The notes under the pieces were generated by a model. The model made no database searches, was not told where the DNA came from, and worked only from the letters and a program-made list of their open reading frames with translations. Shown one piece after another: positions 26,825 through 35,236 of a stretch of 60,393 bases of DNA (its first letter is position 1; each line of letters starts with the position of its first letter). The translations under genes were made by a program, and so were the position numbers. Location of the stretch: positions 1-60,393 of the forward strand of contig JBEKJO010000015.1 of assembly GCA_050011195.1 (NCBI GenBank). The letters are read 5' to 3'. The stretch comes from PALSA-1440 sp050011195 (GTDB lineage: Bacteria; Verrucomicrobiota; Verrucomicrobiia; Limisphaerales; UBA8199).

Positions 26825-28672
26825 ATGACGGACAACCCAAAGTCTCGTTCCGGAGCCGGGCGTTTCCTGCCCCGGATTGGCTCGCCCGCCTATCACCTCA
26901 TGCTGACTGGCGTGGCGATTCTGATCCTGGGTCCGCTGGGCGGGGTCTCCGCCGCGTTCATGAACTTCTCCATCGGCTTCTTCATCGGCGGCCAGGTGCT
27001 GGCGGGGATTCTCGGCAGCACGGTCACGCTGCCCTACGGCCCGGAAGGGCGGCACGGCGCGAATTACATGCAGACCATGGCCGCCTCGGTCGCCGGCATG
27101 TGCGGCATGGCCGTGTTGGTGCAGGCAATGGTCTGGCTGGGATTACCCGAGCCGCCCGCCTGGAAACTCGTCCTCTATTTTATGTCCATCGGAATGTTCG
27201 GCGTCGGCATCGGCATGCTCTACACCCCCGTGCTCGTGGACCGGATGCAACTGGCGTATCCATCCGGCTTCGCGGTGGCCAACATTCTCCGGGCGCTGAC
27301 CGACAAGAATCTGCTCAAGCGCTCCGTTGCCAAGCTGGGGGGCGGCATGTTGGGCGGCTACGCCGGCGGACTATTCTCGCTCAACCTGCCATCGCTTGCC
27401 CGCCTCGGACTCACGCAGAAGGGCATCGGCACGCTGGAAAGCCTGAGCATTTCCACCTCGACGTTCGGCGCGGGCATGATCGTGGGCGCGCGCATCGCGA
27501 TTCCGGCGCTGGTCGTCGCGCTCATCGGCAAATGGCAAACGCCCTGTCTGGTCAGCATTGGCTGGCTCAAGGCAGACGAGCCGTTCCGCAAGATAGGGTT
27601 TATCATTTCGCTCGGCACCATTCTCGGGGCGGCCATCCTGGACCTGGCGCTGATCCTCCTCCAGGCCGCCCGCCGGTTCCGACAACAGAGCGCCGAGCCG
27701 GCCAAACCAGCCGAGGACTGGAAGCGGGTCAACGTGTTGCGCCTGGTGTTGTGGGTCGCATTCTGGGGAGCGGCGACGGTGTTCCTCGGCAGCGAGGTGC
27801 TGGGCCAACCGGTGTTCTTTCTCGCCGTCGCGGTCGGCCTCTGCTTTCTATTCGTGTTGGTGAACGGCATCTCGCTGGGCATCTCGGACTGGAACCCCAT
27901 CTCGAGCGCCTTCGTGCTGACCGTCTTCATCCTCGCCTCGCTCGGGCTGCGTGACCCGGGCGTCGGTTTGCTCTGCGCTTCGATCCTCCTGATCGCGTGC
28001 AGCGAAGGGGGCGACATGCAGCAGGACCGCTCGACCGGCTGGCGCCTGGGCACCAACCGCATCGTGCAATTCCGCTATCAGGTGATCGGCATCGCTATGG
28101 GCGCGGTGCTGGCGGTGGTGCTGGCGAAGGTGTTCATGCATTCATACAACGTGCTGCGCGTGGATCAGTTCAGCCACCCGCACGCCGAAGGCGCCCAACA
28201 ATGGCAATCGGCCATGACCTACAAGATCGTCGGCGCGCTCAAAGGCATCACCCATCCCCAGCCTCACGTGATGAAAGCGCTGCGGCTCGGCATCTTTCTT
28301 GGCCTGCTCATTGACATCGCGCGCAAGCTGATCAAGCGCAACCGCGGCTACCAGCAAGCCGTGAAGAGCTCCCGCGCGGGGCGCGCTGCCGACTTCGTGC
28401 TGGACGCCGTGGTGCTGCCCAGCCCGTACGCCTCGTCGTTCGGGGGGTTTGTCGAGCTGCCCACGGTGCTCTGGTGGACGGCTGGCGGCGTGGGGGCGTC
28501 TCTGTTCGACCTCGTCCAGGCCAAGGTTGCGGCGAGCCGCCCTCAACTGGCGAACGGACAATTGCCCTCTGACATGAGCACGATGTCGCTGGTGGGCGGC
28601 GGATTAATCGCCGGCGATTCGCTCGCCGCCCTGAGCGTGGGGCTTTATGGGCTCTTGCGGACCGTGCTTTAA
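26825..28672 (+). CDS. OPT family oligopeptide transporter
   Basis: 615 residues from the ATG at 26825; the frame is open further upstream but without a sensible start. The protein is almost entirely membrane helices (about 14-16), beginning YHLMLTGVAILILGPLGGVS. It carries OPT-type features such as the early NFSIGFFIGGQVLAGILGS, YPSGFAVANILRALTD, and a C-terminal MSTMSLVGGGLIAGDSLAAL. OPT proteins import peptides or metal-ligand complexes by proton symport. The stop is 1 nt before the ATG of a POT-type transporter, so the two form an operon for peptide uptake. Confidence 0.85.
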   Translation: MTDNPKSRSGAGRFLPRIGSPAYHLMLTGVAILILGPLGGVSAAFMNFSIGFFIGGQVLAGILGSTVTLPYGPEGRHGANYMQTMAASVAGMCGMAVLVQAMVWLGLPEPPAWKLVLYFMSIGMFGVGIGMLYTPVLVDRMQLAYPSGFAVANILRALTDKNLLKRSVAKLGGGMLGGYAGGLFSLNLPSLARLGLTQKGIGTLESLSISTSTFGAGMIVGARIAIPALVVALIGKWQTPCLVSIGWLKADEPFRKIGFIISLGTILGAAILDLALILLQAARRFRQQSAEPAKPAEDWKRVNVLRLVLWVAFWGAATVFLGSEVLGQPVFFLAVAVGLCFLFVLVNGISLGISDWNPISSAFVLTVFILASLGLRDPGVGLLCASILLIACSEGGDMQQDRSTGWRLGTNRIVQFRYQVIGIAMGAVLAVVLAKVFMHSYNVLRVDQFSHPHAEGAQQWQSAMTYKIVGALKGITHPQPHVMKALRLGIFLGLLIDIARKLIKRNRGYQQAVKSSRAGRAADFVLDAVVLPSPYASSFGGFVELPTVLWWTAGGVGASLFDLVQAKVAASRPQLANGQLPSDMSTMSLVGGGLIAGDSLAALSVGLYGLLRTVL

Positions 28673-28673
28673 T

Positions 28674-30245
28674 ATGAGCCAGCAAACCACCTCGCCCCCG
28701 GCTCCGCCGCCAGACGAGACTACACTCGCTGATGTGAAGCAGCTTGGCCTCTGGGCGGCCATTGCCAGTCTCAGCTACGTCTTCTGGGTCTGCGGCGCGA
28801 TGGAGATGGTCGAGCGCCTGGCCTTTTACGGCGTCCGCACGGTGTCCACGCTCTACGCGACCCGGCCCAAATCAACCGGCGGACTCGGCGTGACGATGGC
28901 GACGTTCGGCACGCTGCTGCTGTTCTGGAATCTCGTCCAGTCGCTCATCCCGATTTTCACCGGCGGCTTGTGCGACCGCTACGGTTACAAGCGGACGATC
29001 TTCGCCTCGACGGTCATCAAGACCTTGGGCTATCTCGTGATGGCGTGGTTTCCCAGTTACCTGGGCTTCTTCGCGGGGGCGATGCTGCTGGCGACGGGCA
29101 CGGCGATCTTCAAGCCAGGGGTTCAAGGCACGCTCATCAAAGCCACGAACCGCCGCAACAGCTCGATGGCCTGGGGCATCTTTTATCAGACCGTGAACAT
29201 CGGCGGCTGGATTGGGCCGCTTATCGCGCTGCAAATGCGCCTCCTGAACTGGAAATATGTCTTTTACATCAACGCCGCGGTGATCTGCTGCAACTTCCTG
29301 CTCCTGCTGACCTATCGCGAGCCCGGCAAGGCGGAGCGCCTCGCTCGCCAGCAGCGCCTCCGCGCCGGCGCCGAGAAGCAGCGCAGCCTCGCGCGCGAGG
29401 CGCTGGCCGAACTTAAGAAGCCCCACCTTGCGCTCTACCTCGTCATCTTCTCCGTCTGGTGGCTGATGTTCCCCATGCTTTGGGACGTGCTGCCCAAATA
29501 CATCGAGGACTGGGTGGATACCGCGCCGATGGTGCGGTTTCTCTTCGGCGCGGGCGGGGCGCACAGCGGGTTTTGGAAGTTCTTCCTCGGCATGGACGAC
29601 AACGGCCAAACCATCCAGCCGGAGGGCATCGTCAACATTAACGCCGGCATGATCATGCTCACCTGTTTTCTCTTTGCCGGGCTGAGCGCGAAGATGCGCG
29701 CCACCAACAGCATGTTGGCGGGCACCGTGCTCCTGGTCCTCGCGCTCACCCTGTTCGGCGCGACCAATATGATCGGGTTCGCCGTGCTGGCCATGATCAT
29801 CTTCAGCGCGGGCGAAATGCTGGCCAGCCCCAAGTTCCTCGAGTTCCTCGGCAACATCGCGCCGGCGGACAAGAAGGCGATGTGGAACGGGTTCTCCCAG
29901 GCGCCCATCCTGATCGGCTGGACGATCGAGGGCAAACTCGGCCCCCAGCTTTATCACATCTTTTCGTCCAAGGATGAATTTGCGCGGCAGTTGCTGGTCG
30001 AGCGCGGCCTCTCGCCCGCGCAGGTGTCCGCACCGGCGCTGCCCATCGGCGAAGCCTTCAGCAAGCTCGTCCAGGTGACGGGTGAAACTCCCGCGCGCCT
30101 CACGCAGGCCCTCTACCAATCGCACCACATTGGCCTCACTTGGTATGTCTTTGCCGCCATCGGCGTCGCCTCCGCCGTCATGATCTACTTCTACGGCCAA
30201 TGGATTCTGAAACTCGCGAGACGCGAAGCGGCCAGCAAGGGTTAA
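28674..30245 (+). CDS. POT/PTR-type proton-dependent oligopeptide transporter (MFS)
   Basis: 523 residues. The start at 28674 follows the OPT stop by 1 nt. About 12 membrane helices are visible. The POT signature E-x-x-E-R appears as EMVERLAFYG (residues 44-53), followed by the conserved GGLCDRYGYKRT loop between helices and GTAIFKPGVQGTLIKATNRR. These features fit proton-coupled di/tripeptide symporters. The insertion around residues 290-320 (FGAGGAHSGFWKFFLGMDDNG) is longer than usual. It is coupled to the OPT gene. Confidence 0.85.
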   Translation: MSQQTTSPPAPPPDETTLADVKQLGLWAAIASLSYVFWVCGAMEMVERLAFYGVRTVSTLYATRPKSTGGLGVTMATFGTLLLFWNLVQSLIPIFTGGLCDRYGYKRTIFASTVIKTLGYLVMAWFPSYLGFFAGAMLLATGTAIFKPGVQGTLIKATNRRNSSMAWGIFYQTVNIGGWIGPLIALQMRLLNWKYVFYINAAVICCNFLLLLTYREPGKAERLARQQRLRAGAEKQRSLAREALAELKKPHLALYLVIFSVWWLMFPMLWDVLPKYIEDWVDTAPMVRFLFGAGGAHSGFWKFFLGMDDNGQTIQPEGIVNINAGMIMLTCFLFAGLSAKMRATNSMLAGTVLLVLALTLFGATNMIGFAVLAMIIFSAGEMLASPKFLEFLGNIAPADKKAMWNGFSQAPILIGWTIEGKLGPQLYHIFSSKDEFARQLLVERGLSPAQVSAPALPIGEAFSKLVQVTGETPARLTQALYQSHHIGLTWYVFAAIGVASAVMIYFYGQWILKLARREAASKG

Positions 30246-30339
30246 ATGAGTTGAAAGAGTGAAATGAGGAAACCGCGTTGGTCCGCTTCCCCATGTAACC
30301 TGTTTAACCCATTTAACCCATTTAACCCATTCAACTGCT
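30242..30339. repeat. 9-bp-period degenerate array, locus 1
   Basis: Five consecutive 9-mers at 30295-30339: GTAACCTGT, TTAACCCAT (three times), TCAACTGCT. Just upstream (30242-30270) the same kind of repeat runs in the opposite orientation (GTTAAATGAGTTGAAAGAGT). The block fills the space between two convergent genes. Related arrays occur at 36792 and 40103. Confidence 0.75.
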
Positions 30340-30350
30340 TCGCTTGCGGC

Positions 30351-30716
30351 TTATCCCGCCAATACGTTCATCGCCTCCTCCAGCGTCTCGCAGGTCACGA
30401 TCTTGACCTGCCGGCGGTAATGGAAGAGGGAAAGGATATTCAAGCCGATGTCCTTGTGCGGGTCGGGAATGACGCGCACGACCATCTCCACGCCGTTCTG
30501 GTTGCACAGGTCCATCATTCGTTCGATGTACGGCACGCAGGCGAGGTCCATCGAATCGAGGCCGCTCAAATCCCCCAGCAACCGGAAGCCCGGGCGCACA
30601 TCGGCCAGCAGTGCCGGCGCCATCTCCGCGACACCCTTCGTGTCTTCCGGTCCGACGTGCTGCGCGTAACTGATCTTCAGCAGATTCTTAGACTTATCAA
30701 CTTCAACCTGAAACAT
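30351..30716 (-). CDS. STAS-domain-like small protein
   Basis: 121 residues. The pattern is that of a SpoIIAA/STAS fold: a first strand NLLKISYAQHV, a helix, GFRLLGDLSGLDSMD (the loop where anti-sigma antagonists carry a Ser; DSMD here), a long helix YIERMMDLCNQNG, and a final strand VVRVIPDPH. This may be a regulatory or anti-sigma-antagonist-like protein, but no partner kinase is adjacent. It is convergent with the transporter operon and separated from it by the 9-bp array. Confidence 0.65.
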   Translation of the reverse strand: MFQVEVDKSKNLLKISYAQHVGPEDTKGVAEMAPALLADVRPGFRLLGDLSGLDSMDLACVPYIERMMDLCNQNGVEMVVRVIPDPHKDIGLNILSLFHYRRQVKIVTCETLEEAMNVLAG

Positions 30717-30800
30717 AATGACTCACTCCGCGACCCGCCATTGGCCGCCGCCTGAAACTACACCGAATTCCCGGCCTGGGGAATTAACGATTTCGGCACA

Positions 30801-30816
30801 TGGGGTGAACACCCCA
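30801..30816. promoter_or_regulatory. Operator-like dyad between divergent genes
   Basis: TGGGGTG-AA-CACCCCA is a perfect 7-bp inverted repeat with a 2-bp centre. It lies in the 165-bp region between the minus-strand STAS gene and the plus-strand gene at 30882. The size and symmetry fit a dimeric regulator's site; the regulator is unknown. Confidence 0.5.
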
Positions 30817-30881
30817 TAGCGGATATTGTAAACCGCGGTAATGTTTGCGCCCAACGAGAGTAACATAATAAGAGTAGCTCT

Positions 30882-31157
30882 ATGAGAGTAATGCTAAGGA
30901 ATAGAAGGACAGGGTTGTATTACGCAAGCTGCAATCAATGGGTTTCCGACCCGGACCGGGCGCTTGATTTTGACGAGATCGAGCACGCCGGGCAACTCGT
31001 TTTCGAGGAAGGCGCGGCAGAGTTGGAGGTGGTCGTCCGTGACGAGGATTCCCATTGCGAATTGGCGTTGCCCGTCAGACTGGCCTTGCCCATGAGGCGG
31101 GCATTGGCCGTGCGGCGGGAATGGCAGCGCGGAGAGTTGGCAGGTGTGGCCGCTTAG
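30882..31157 (+). CDS. Small hypothetical protein
   Basis: 91 residues. The N-terminal half (RTGLYYASCNQWVSDPDRALDFDEIEHAG, described from residues 9 to 37) looks like a conserved small Verrucomicrobial family whose members begin MRV-x-RN-x-x-TGLYY. The remainder is Glu/Arg/Ala-rich. No known motif. It overlaps the 3' end of the convergent acid phosphatase gene by 4 bp. The start is inferred from the N-terminal pattern; no clear Shine-Dalgarno sequence. Confidence 0.6.
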   Translation: MRVMLRNRRTGLYYASCNQWVSDPDRALDFDEIEHAGQLVFEEGAAELEVVVRDEDSHCELALPVRLALPMRRALAVRREWQRGELAGVAA

Positions 31158-31810
31158 GGGGTGTAGTAAAACGGGTTGGGGATTTTGAAGGCGCGCTCGG
31201 CGTATCCGCCCGCCAAATCACTCTCCTGATCGCCGAGGTTGGCGATGATGTGGAAGCCTTGCCGGGTGATCTCCCGCCGCGCGCCCGTCTTGAACGGGGC
31301 GAGCGACTTTTCCCGGTCGGATTCGGGCCGGAAAAAGAAGCCGTCCGGCTTCACATACCCGGCTTCGGCCAGGGTCGCCCGGGTCCGTTCCGCGAGCGCG
31401 GTGCGGCGGCCCGTCACGAAGAATACCTTCACACCCAAGTGCTGGCTTTCGCGGTAAAGGTCCAGGATCGGCGCAAGGGGCGGGTCCACGTGGCCGTTGA
31501 CCCAGGCGACAAACATCTCGTCCTTGCGGGCGAAGTCATCCTTTAACAGCCGGCCCCAGGTCGAAACCGCGGTGTCATCAATGTCCAGCACGACCGCCAG
31601 GTTGGGCTGGCCCGAAGCCGCCCGTTTGCGGATGTAGTTTATTGCCCGGTTGGCCACGCGCCGCACGTCTGCGTCGTATTGGCCCGAATCATGGTACCGG
31701 ATCATCGCCTGTTTGTGAACGTAAAGATTGGTCGGACCGGCGCAGCCCGCCAGCACCGCGAGAGCGGCAAGGGCAAAGAGGCCGGTGGGGCAGGGTGATT
31801 GGAGTTTCAT
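31154..31810 (-). CDS. HAD-superfamily acid phosphatase lipoprotein
   Basis: 218 residues. A signal with lipobox LAGC (near residue 23) anchors it in the envelope. The HAD motif I is VLDIDDTAVS (about residues 74-83); motif II lies in VFFVTGRR, and the C-terminal region has GDQESDL (motif IV-like Asp pair). Overall it matches the class B/e(P4)-type acid phosphatase family (PF03767). Such enzymes dephosphorylate nucleotides or small phosphate esters outside the cytoplasm. It starts 9 nt after the carbamate kinase gene, so the two are probably co-transcribed. Confidence 0.85.
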   Translation of the reverse strand: MKLQSPCPTGLFALAALAVLAGCAGPTNLYVHKQAMIRYHDSGQYDADVRRVANRAINYIRKRAASGQPNLAVVLDIDDTAVSTWGRLLKDDFARKDEMFVAWVNGHVDPPLAPILDLYRESQHLGVKVFFVTGRRTALAERTRATLAEAGYVKPDGFFFRPESDREKSLAPFKTGARREITRQGFHIIANLGDQESDLAGGYAERAFKIPNPFYYTP

Positions 31811-31819
31811 CTTGTAGTC

Positions 31820-32758
31820 CTAACCAATTATCCGGGTGCCGGTCCTGCCGGCCAAGGCGGCGGGGAGGGCTGCGGGACAGGTGATGAGCGCCTCGCGGCC
31901 ACCGGCTTCGAGGAACTGGAGGCCGGCCTGGACCTTGGGAAGCATCGAGCCGGGGTGGAAATGGCCTTCCGCCATATACCGCCTGGCCTCGGCGGCAGTC
32001 ATGGAGTCGAGCGCCTGCTCGTTGGGCTTGCCGTAGTTGAGGCAAACCTTCTCAACGGCGGTGGAGATGACCAGCAAATCAGCCGAAATCGCCTCGGCCA
32101 GAACGGCCGAGGCGAGGTCTTTATCAATTACGGCAGCCACCCCGCTCAGATTGCCTTGTTCGTCCGCCACCACCGGGATGCCGCCGCCGCCGGCCGCGAT
32201 GACCACGTAACCGTCCTTGACAAGGTGTTTGACCACCTCGGATTCGATGATGCGGACGGGTTTGGGCGAGGCAACGACCCGGCGCCAGCCGCGGCCGGCG
32301 TCCTCGACCATGGCCCATTTCTCGACGCGCCGGCGGTCCTCCGCCTCGGCGCGGGTGTAGAACTGGCCGACCGGCTTGCTCGGTTTGGCAAAAGCCGGAT
32401 CGTTGCGGTCCACCAGCGTCTGGGTCACGATGGTCGCGACGGATTTCTTCAGGCCCCGGCGGCAGAACTCGTTTTCGAGGGCCTGCTGAATCTGGTAGCC
32501 AAGCGCGCCCTGCGTGTCGGCGACGATGGAATCGAGCGGCACCTGGTGGAGGAGACCGCGCGAGTGTTCGCTGCGCAGCAGGATGAAGCCGACCTGCGGG
32601 CCGTTGCCGTGCGTGATGACGATGTGGTAGCGGCTCTCCAGCAGGTCCGTAATATGGCGGGCGGTCTCGACCACCGCGGCATACTGGTCCGGCACGCTCA
32701 TGTGCCGGGCGTCCTTGATGAGGGAATTGCCGCCGATGGCGATGACCATCGTCTTCAT
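31820..32758 (-). CDS. arcC: Carbamate kinase
   Basis: 312 residues, full length for the family. Conserved ATP/carbamoyl phosphate loops are visible: AIGGNSLI (7-14), HGNGPQVG (50-57), QGALGYQIQQALENE, an AAGGGGIPVV loop, and AVIDKDLASAVLA near the middle. C-terminal GSMLPKVQAGLQFLEAGG is also typical. The enzyme makes ATP from carbamoyl phosphate and ADP. No arginine deiminase or ornithine carbamoyltransferase lies nearby; the only operon partner is the acid phosphatase. It may serve purine (allantoin/oxamate) or agmatine breakdown encoded elsewhere. Confidence 0.93.
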   Translation of the reverse strand: MKTMVIAIGGNSLIKDARHMSVPDQYAAVVETARHITDLLESRYHIVITHGNGPQVGFILLRSEHSRGLLHQVPLDSIVADTQGALGYQIQQALENEFCRRGLKKSVATIVTQTLVDRNDPAFAKPSKPVGQFYTRAEAEDRRRVEKWAMVEDAGRGWRRVVASPKPVRIIESEVVKHLVKDGYVVIAAGGGGIPVVADEQGNLSGVAAVIDKDLASAVLAEAISADLLVISTAVEKVCLNYGKPNEQALDSMTAAEARRYMAEGHFHPGSMLPKVQAGLQFLEAGGREALITCPAALPAALAGRTGTRIIG

Positions 32759-32872
32759 TCTGATTTCCGCGCTCGGGTCCGCATGAAAGTGAATCTTAGC
32801 CCCGTCGGTCCGGTTGGCGATTCAAAAATCGGCCTGGGCGCAATAAACATCGGGTGGGAGACAGTTTTTGCT

Positions 32873-32888
32873 TGGCACGGGACTTGCC
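32873..32888 (+). promoter_or_regulatory. Sigma-54 promoter
   Basis: TGGCACGGGACTTGCC: the -24 GG and -12 GC are separated by exactly 10 bp and the consensus TGGCAC-N5-TTGC is met in full. Transcription would start near 32899, about 94 nt ahead of the small membrane-protein ORF at 32993. No sigma-54 activator gene is in the window. Confidence 0.75.
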
Positions 32889-32992
32889 TTCGTTTATCTT
32901 GTAATTGTTGTAGCGCTCGGCCAAACGGCGGCCTTGTCGGCGAGGCGGGCACCAAGTCGTCGAATGCCGGGACAGAACTTGAACAGAGTCTT

Positions 32993-33154
32993 ATGACTAT
33001 TCTTGATTTGATCAAAGCGACCGTTGTTTGCGGTGCCATAGCCTTCTTCATCTACAGCTATCCGGTCCTCGGCCAGATTGTCCTCATCGGATTCTTAAGC
33101 TTGCTGTGGCTTTTGTACGCGCACCAGACGATCGCGCACCTGCGGCGAAGATGA
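32993..33154 (+). CDS. Tiny two-helix membrane protein under a sigma-54 promoter
   Basis: 53 residues: MTILDLIKATVVCGAIAFFI followed by a YSYPVLGQ turn, a second hydrophobic helix (IVLIGFLSLLWLLY) and the basic end HLRRR. I do not recognise a family. Its reality rests on the membrane-protein composition and on the strong sigma-54 promoter 105 bp upstream, with no other plus-strand gene before the stop. It diverges from carbamate kinase. A role in a sigma-54-controlled envelope or surface response is a guess. Confidence 0.6.
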   Translation: MTILDLIKATVVCGAIAFFIYSYPVLGQIVLIGFLSLLWLLYAHQTIAHLRRR

Positions 33155-33302
33155 GCGAGCTTGAGGGTTGAGGGTTGGGCGAGAGCCGCCCGCGGAGGAC
33201 GGCGGGCGCGGGAAGGCAATTCGCCGGCCGCCGGGGTCACGCTGGGGGAATGGCCTGCACTATTCACTGTTCGCCCATTTCCATTCCCGCTATGGTCCCC
33301 GC

Positions 33303-33995
33303 ATGGATTTAGAGGCCAACTGGAAGGCGGTTCAGCAGCGGATCGAGGCTGCTTGCGCGCGCGCGGGGCGTGAGCCGGGCTCGGTCACGCTCGTCGCGGT
33401 GACCAAGAGTCAGCCGCCGGAAGTGGTCTGCGCCGCCGCCGCGCTCGGGTTGAACCTGTTCGGCGAAAACAAGGTGCAGGAAGCCAAAGCCAAAATCCCC
33501 TTGTGCCCGGGCCGGTTGCGCTGGCACATGGTCGGCCATCTGCAAACCAACAAATGCCGCGAGGCGGTGGGGCTTTTCGAGATGGTGCAAAGCGTGGACA
33601 GCCTTCGCCTGGCCGAAGAACTCAACCAGCGGGCGGACCAGGCGGCGAAAACGATGCCGGTTTTACTGGAGGTCAACGCCGTGGGGGAGGCGAGCAAGTT
33701 TGGGTGCCGCCCCGCCCAACTGCTGGCGGACTTGGGCCGCATCAACGCGCTGCCGCGCCTGGAAATCCACGGTCTGATGACCGTGCCACCCTGGGCGCTC
33801 GATCCGGAGAAAGTGCGGCCAGTGTTCCGGCAAATGCGCGAGCTGAAGGACCGCTGTGAGCAGCTTCTGGGCGCCCCGCTGCCTCACCTGAGCATGGGCA
33901 TGACCGGCGACTTCGAGGTGGCCATCGAGGAAGGCGCGACTATGGTGCGCATCGGCACCGCTCTATTCGGCGCGCGGCCCAAGGCCATCACGTAA
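33303..33995 (+). CDS. YggS/PROSC-type pyridoxal-phosphate homeostasis protein
   Basis: 230 residues from the ATG at 33303, where homologues begin; the open frame extends upstream without homology. The PLP lysine lies in LVAVTKSQP (Lys35). Other family marks are FGENKVQEAKAK, WHMVGHLQTNKC, HGLMTVPPWA, LSMGMTGDFEVAIEEGATMVRIG and the terminal GTALFGAR. It is an alanine-racemase-fold protein that buffers PLP without known catalysis. It is alone here; the usual proC, yggT or ftsZ neighbours are absent. Confidence 0.92.
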   Translation: MDLEANWKAVQQRIEAACARAGREPGSVTLVAVTKSQPPEVVCAAAALGLNLFGENKVQEAKAKIPLCPGRLRWHMVGHLQTNKCREAVGLFEMVQSVDSLRLAEELNQRADQAAKTMPVLLEVNAVGEASKFGCRPAQLLADLGRINALPRLEIHGLMTVPPWALDPEKVRPVFRQMRELKDRCEQLLGAPLPHLSMGMTGDFEVAIEEGATMVRIGTALFGARPKAIT

Positions 33996-34087
33996 GTTTG
34001 CGACCCCGAGTCTTCAGGACTCCCCAACCGCTTTTGGGCTTCACTTTTGCCGGGGCTTCCTTTAGGCTGCGACCTGTGACCACAGAA

Positions 34088-34414
34088 ATGTTCAGCCAGG
34101 AAATCGCGGAAGCGATGAGAGCGTACGAGAAATACGTCGTTTGCATCAACAAAACCCCGGATGAATTCGAGTCGGCGCTCACTTCCCTGCTGAACAAGGC
34201 GATCAAGGCCTATCAGGCGCGCGGGCCGGACCTGCGCCACGGCATCGCCCTCGACAAACAAATCACCATCATCCTCAGCCAGAGCGACGGCCCGCGTCCG
34301 CTCTGCGGCATTTACTTCAATCTCCACTCGCCCTACCAGAGGCAGTTGCTGCCCAAGACGATGAGGTCCCTCACGGAAGAGGTCCGGGATGAGGAGCCGA
34401 AGTCCGAAGGATAA
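34088..34414 (+). CDS. Hypothetical small soluble protein
   Basis: 108 residues from the ATG at 34088; a GTG at 34076 in the same frame is an alternative. Helical N-terminal half (EIAEAMRAYEKYVVCINKTP, then ALTSLLNKAIKAYQ), then a beta-looking half (KQITIILSQSDG, CGIYFNLHSPYQ). No signal, no membrane segment, no known motif. It sits 92 nt after yggS in the same direction and converges with a lipoprotein gene. Confidence 0.6.
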   Translation: MFSQEIAEAMRAYEKYVVCINKTPDEFESALTSLLNKAIKAYQARGPDLRHGIALDKQITIILSQSDGPRPLCGIYFNLHSPYQRQLLPKTMRSLTEEVRDEEPKSEG

Positions 34415-34435
34415 CGAACCGGCCCGGCCCGGCCG

Positions 34436-34825
34436 TTACTGGCTCCGCGCTTCGTCGCCCACCTCAGCCTCACCGGCTGCCAGATCGGCCACGATGTTGT
34501 CCTCCCGCTGCGGGCCGGTGACTTTGACTTCACCGACTTTCAAGCCGCGCCGATAGAGACTCAAGCGCTGTTCCGGGGCCGCCATTTTCCCGAGCGGGAA
34601 ATTGAGCACCACAAACCGGCCAGGCGCATTGACCCAGACCACCTTGCCCAGATAGGCGTTTTCCGGCGTGACGATCAGCGCTGGGTTGGTGGCGGATACC
34701 CCGGCCGGCGCGGCCGGGGTTCCTGCGCGCGGTGGCGCCGCGGCAGGCGACACGGAGGCCTTTCTGCCGGCGCAGCCGGACAGGGCCAGCCCGCAAAGGA
34801 GCAGGACGGAAGGCCAGGTTCGCAT
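34436..34825 (-). CDS. Hypothetical lipoprotein
   Basis: 129 residues. A signal peptide with lipobox LSGC (near residue 18) is followed by an Ala/Pro-rich linker. A compact beta domain then reads GKVVWVNAPGRFVVLNFPLG, ending GLKVGEVKVTGPQREDNIVADL. The last part resembles small beta-barrel domains that report on 'how a value is stored and revised', found in Verrucomicrobial lipoproteins with the same V-x-V-x-GP-x-x-E-x-x-x-V-A-D-L end. Function unknown. Confidence 0.7.
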   Translation of the reverse strand: MRTWPSVLLLCGLALSGCAGRKASVSPAAAPPRAGTPAAPAGVSATNPALIVTPENAYLGKVVWVNAPGRFVVLNFPLGKMAAPEQRLSLYRRGLKVGEVKVTGPQREDNIVADLAAGEAEVGDEARSQ

Positions 34826-34861
34826 GAGCGGAGTAATATCCCCCCAGCCAGCGCGGTCAAC

Positions 34862-35227
34862 TCACAAATCCGTGAGGATGGTGTCGCCGTGCTCGTAAGC
34901 CGGCGCGCAGCAGCAGAGCAGCCGGAGGGTCTGGCGGCCCGTGTTCCAGAGCTTGTGCTTTTGGCCCGGCAGGATCGCCACGGCGTCGCCGGCTTTGACC
35001 TCGCGGACCTCGCCTTCGATGCGGATTCTGCCCCGGCCATGAGTGAAATAGTAAACCTCTTCCGCCTTCGGGTGATAATGTTCCTGCGTGCTGCCCCCCA
35101 CGGGCAGGCGCGCCTCGGCCAGGCTTTGATTGCGAAGGGCCGAGTTGCGATGCGCCAGCAGCTCGCGAATCTCGGAGCCGTCCTTCGTGGTGAACGCCGG
35201 CACGTCGTTGAGGTTCTTAACGTCCAT
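34862..35227 (-). CDS. Cupin-domain protein
   Basis: 121 residues, a single cupin. Metal ligands are seen in HYHPKAEEVYYF (His50, His52, Glu56 or Glu57) and His91 in LPGQKHKLWN. The domain shows the standard two cupin motifs separated by a GRGRI turn. It is a small soluble metal-binding sugar- or ligand-binding protein; the substrate is not readable. It is 9 nt downstream of the NamZ-like gene on the same strand, so co-transcribed with it. Confidence 0.82.
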   Translation of the reverse strand: MDVKNLNDVPAFTTKDGSEIRELLAHRNSALRNQSLAEARLPVGGSTQEHYHPKAEEVYYFTHGRGRIRIEGEVREVKAGDAVAILPGQKHKLWNTGRQTLRLLCCCAPAYEHGDTILTDL

Positions 35228-35236
35228 GCCCAGAAG

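Noticed and set aside
28872..30200. 442-codon minus-strand frame opposite the POT transporter
   Set aside because: His/Asp/Glu-rich antisense of transmembrane helices.
31799..32992. Long plus-strand frame upstream of, and continuous with, the 53-residue membrane protein
   Set aside because: The portion opposite carbamate kinase has shadow composition; only the part after 32993 looks like protein, so I start the gene there.
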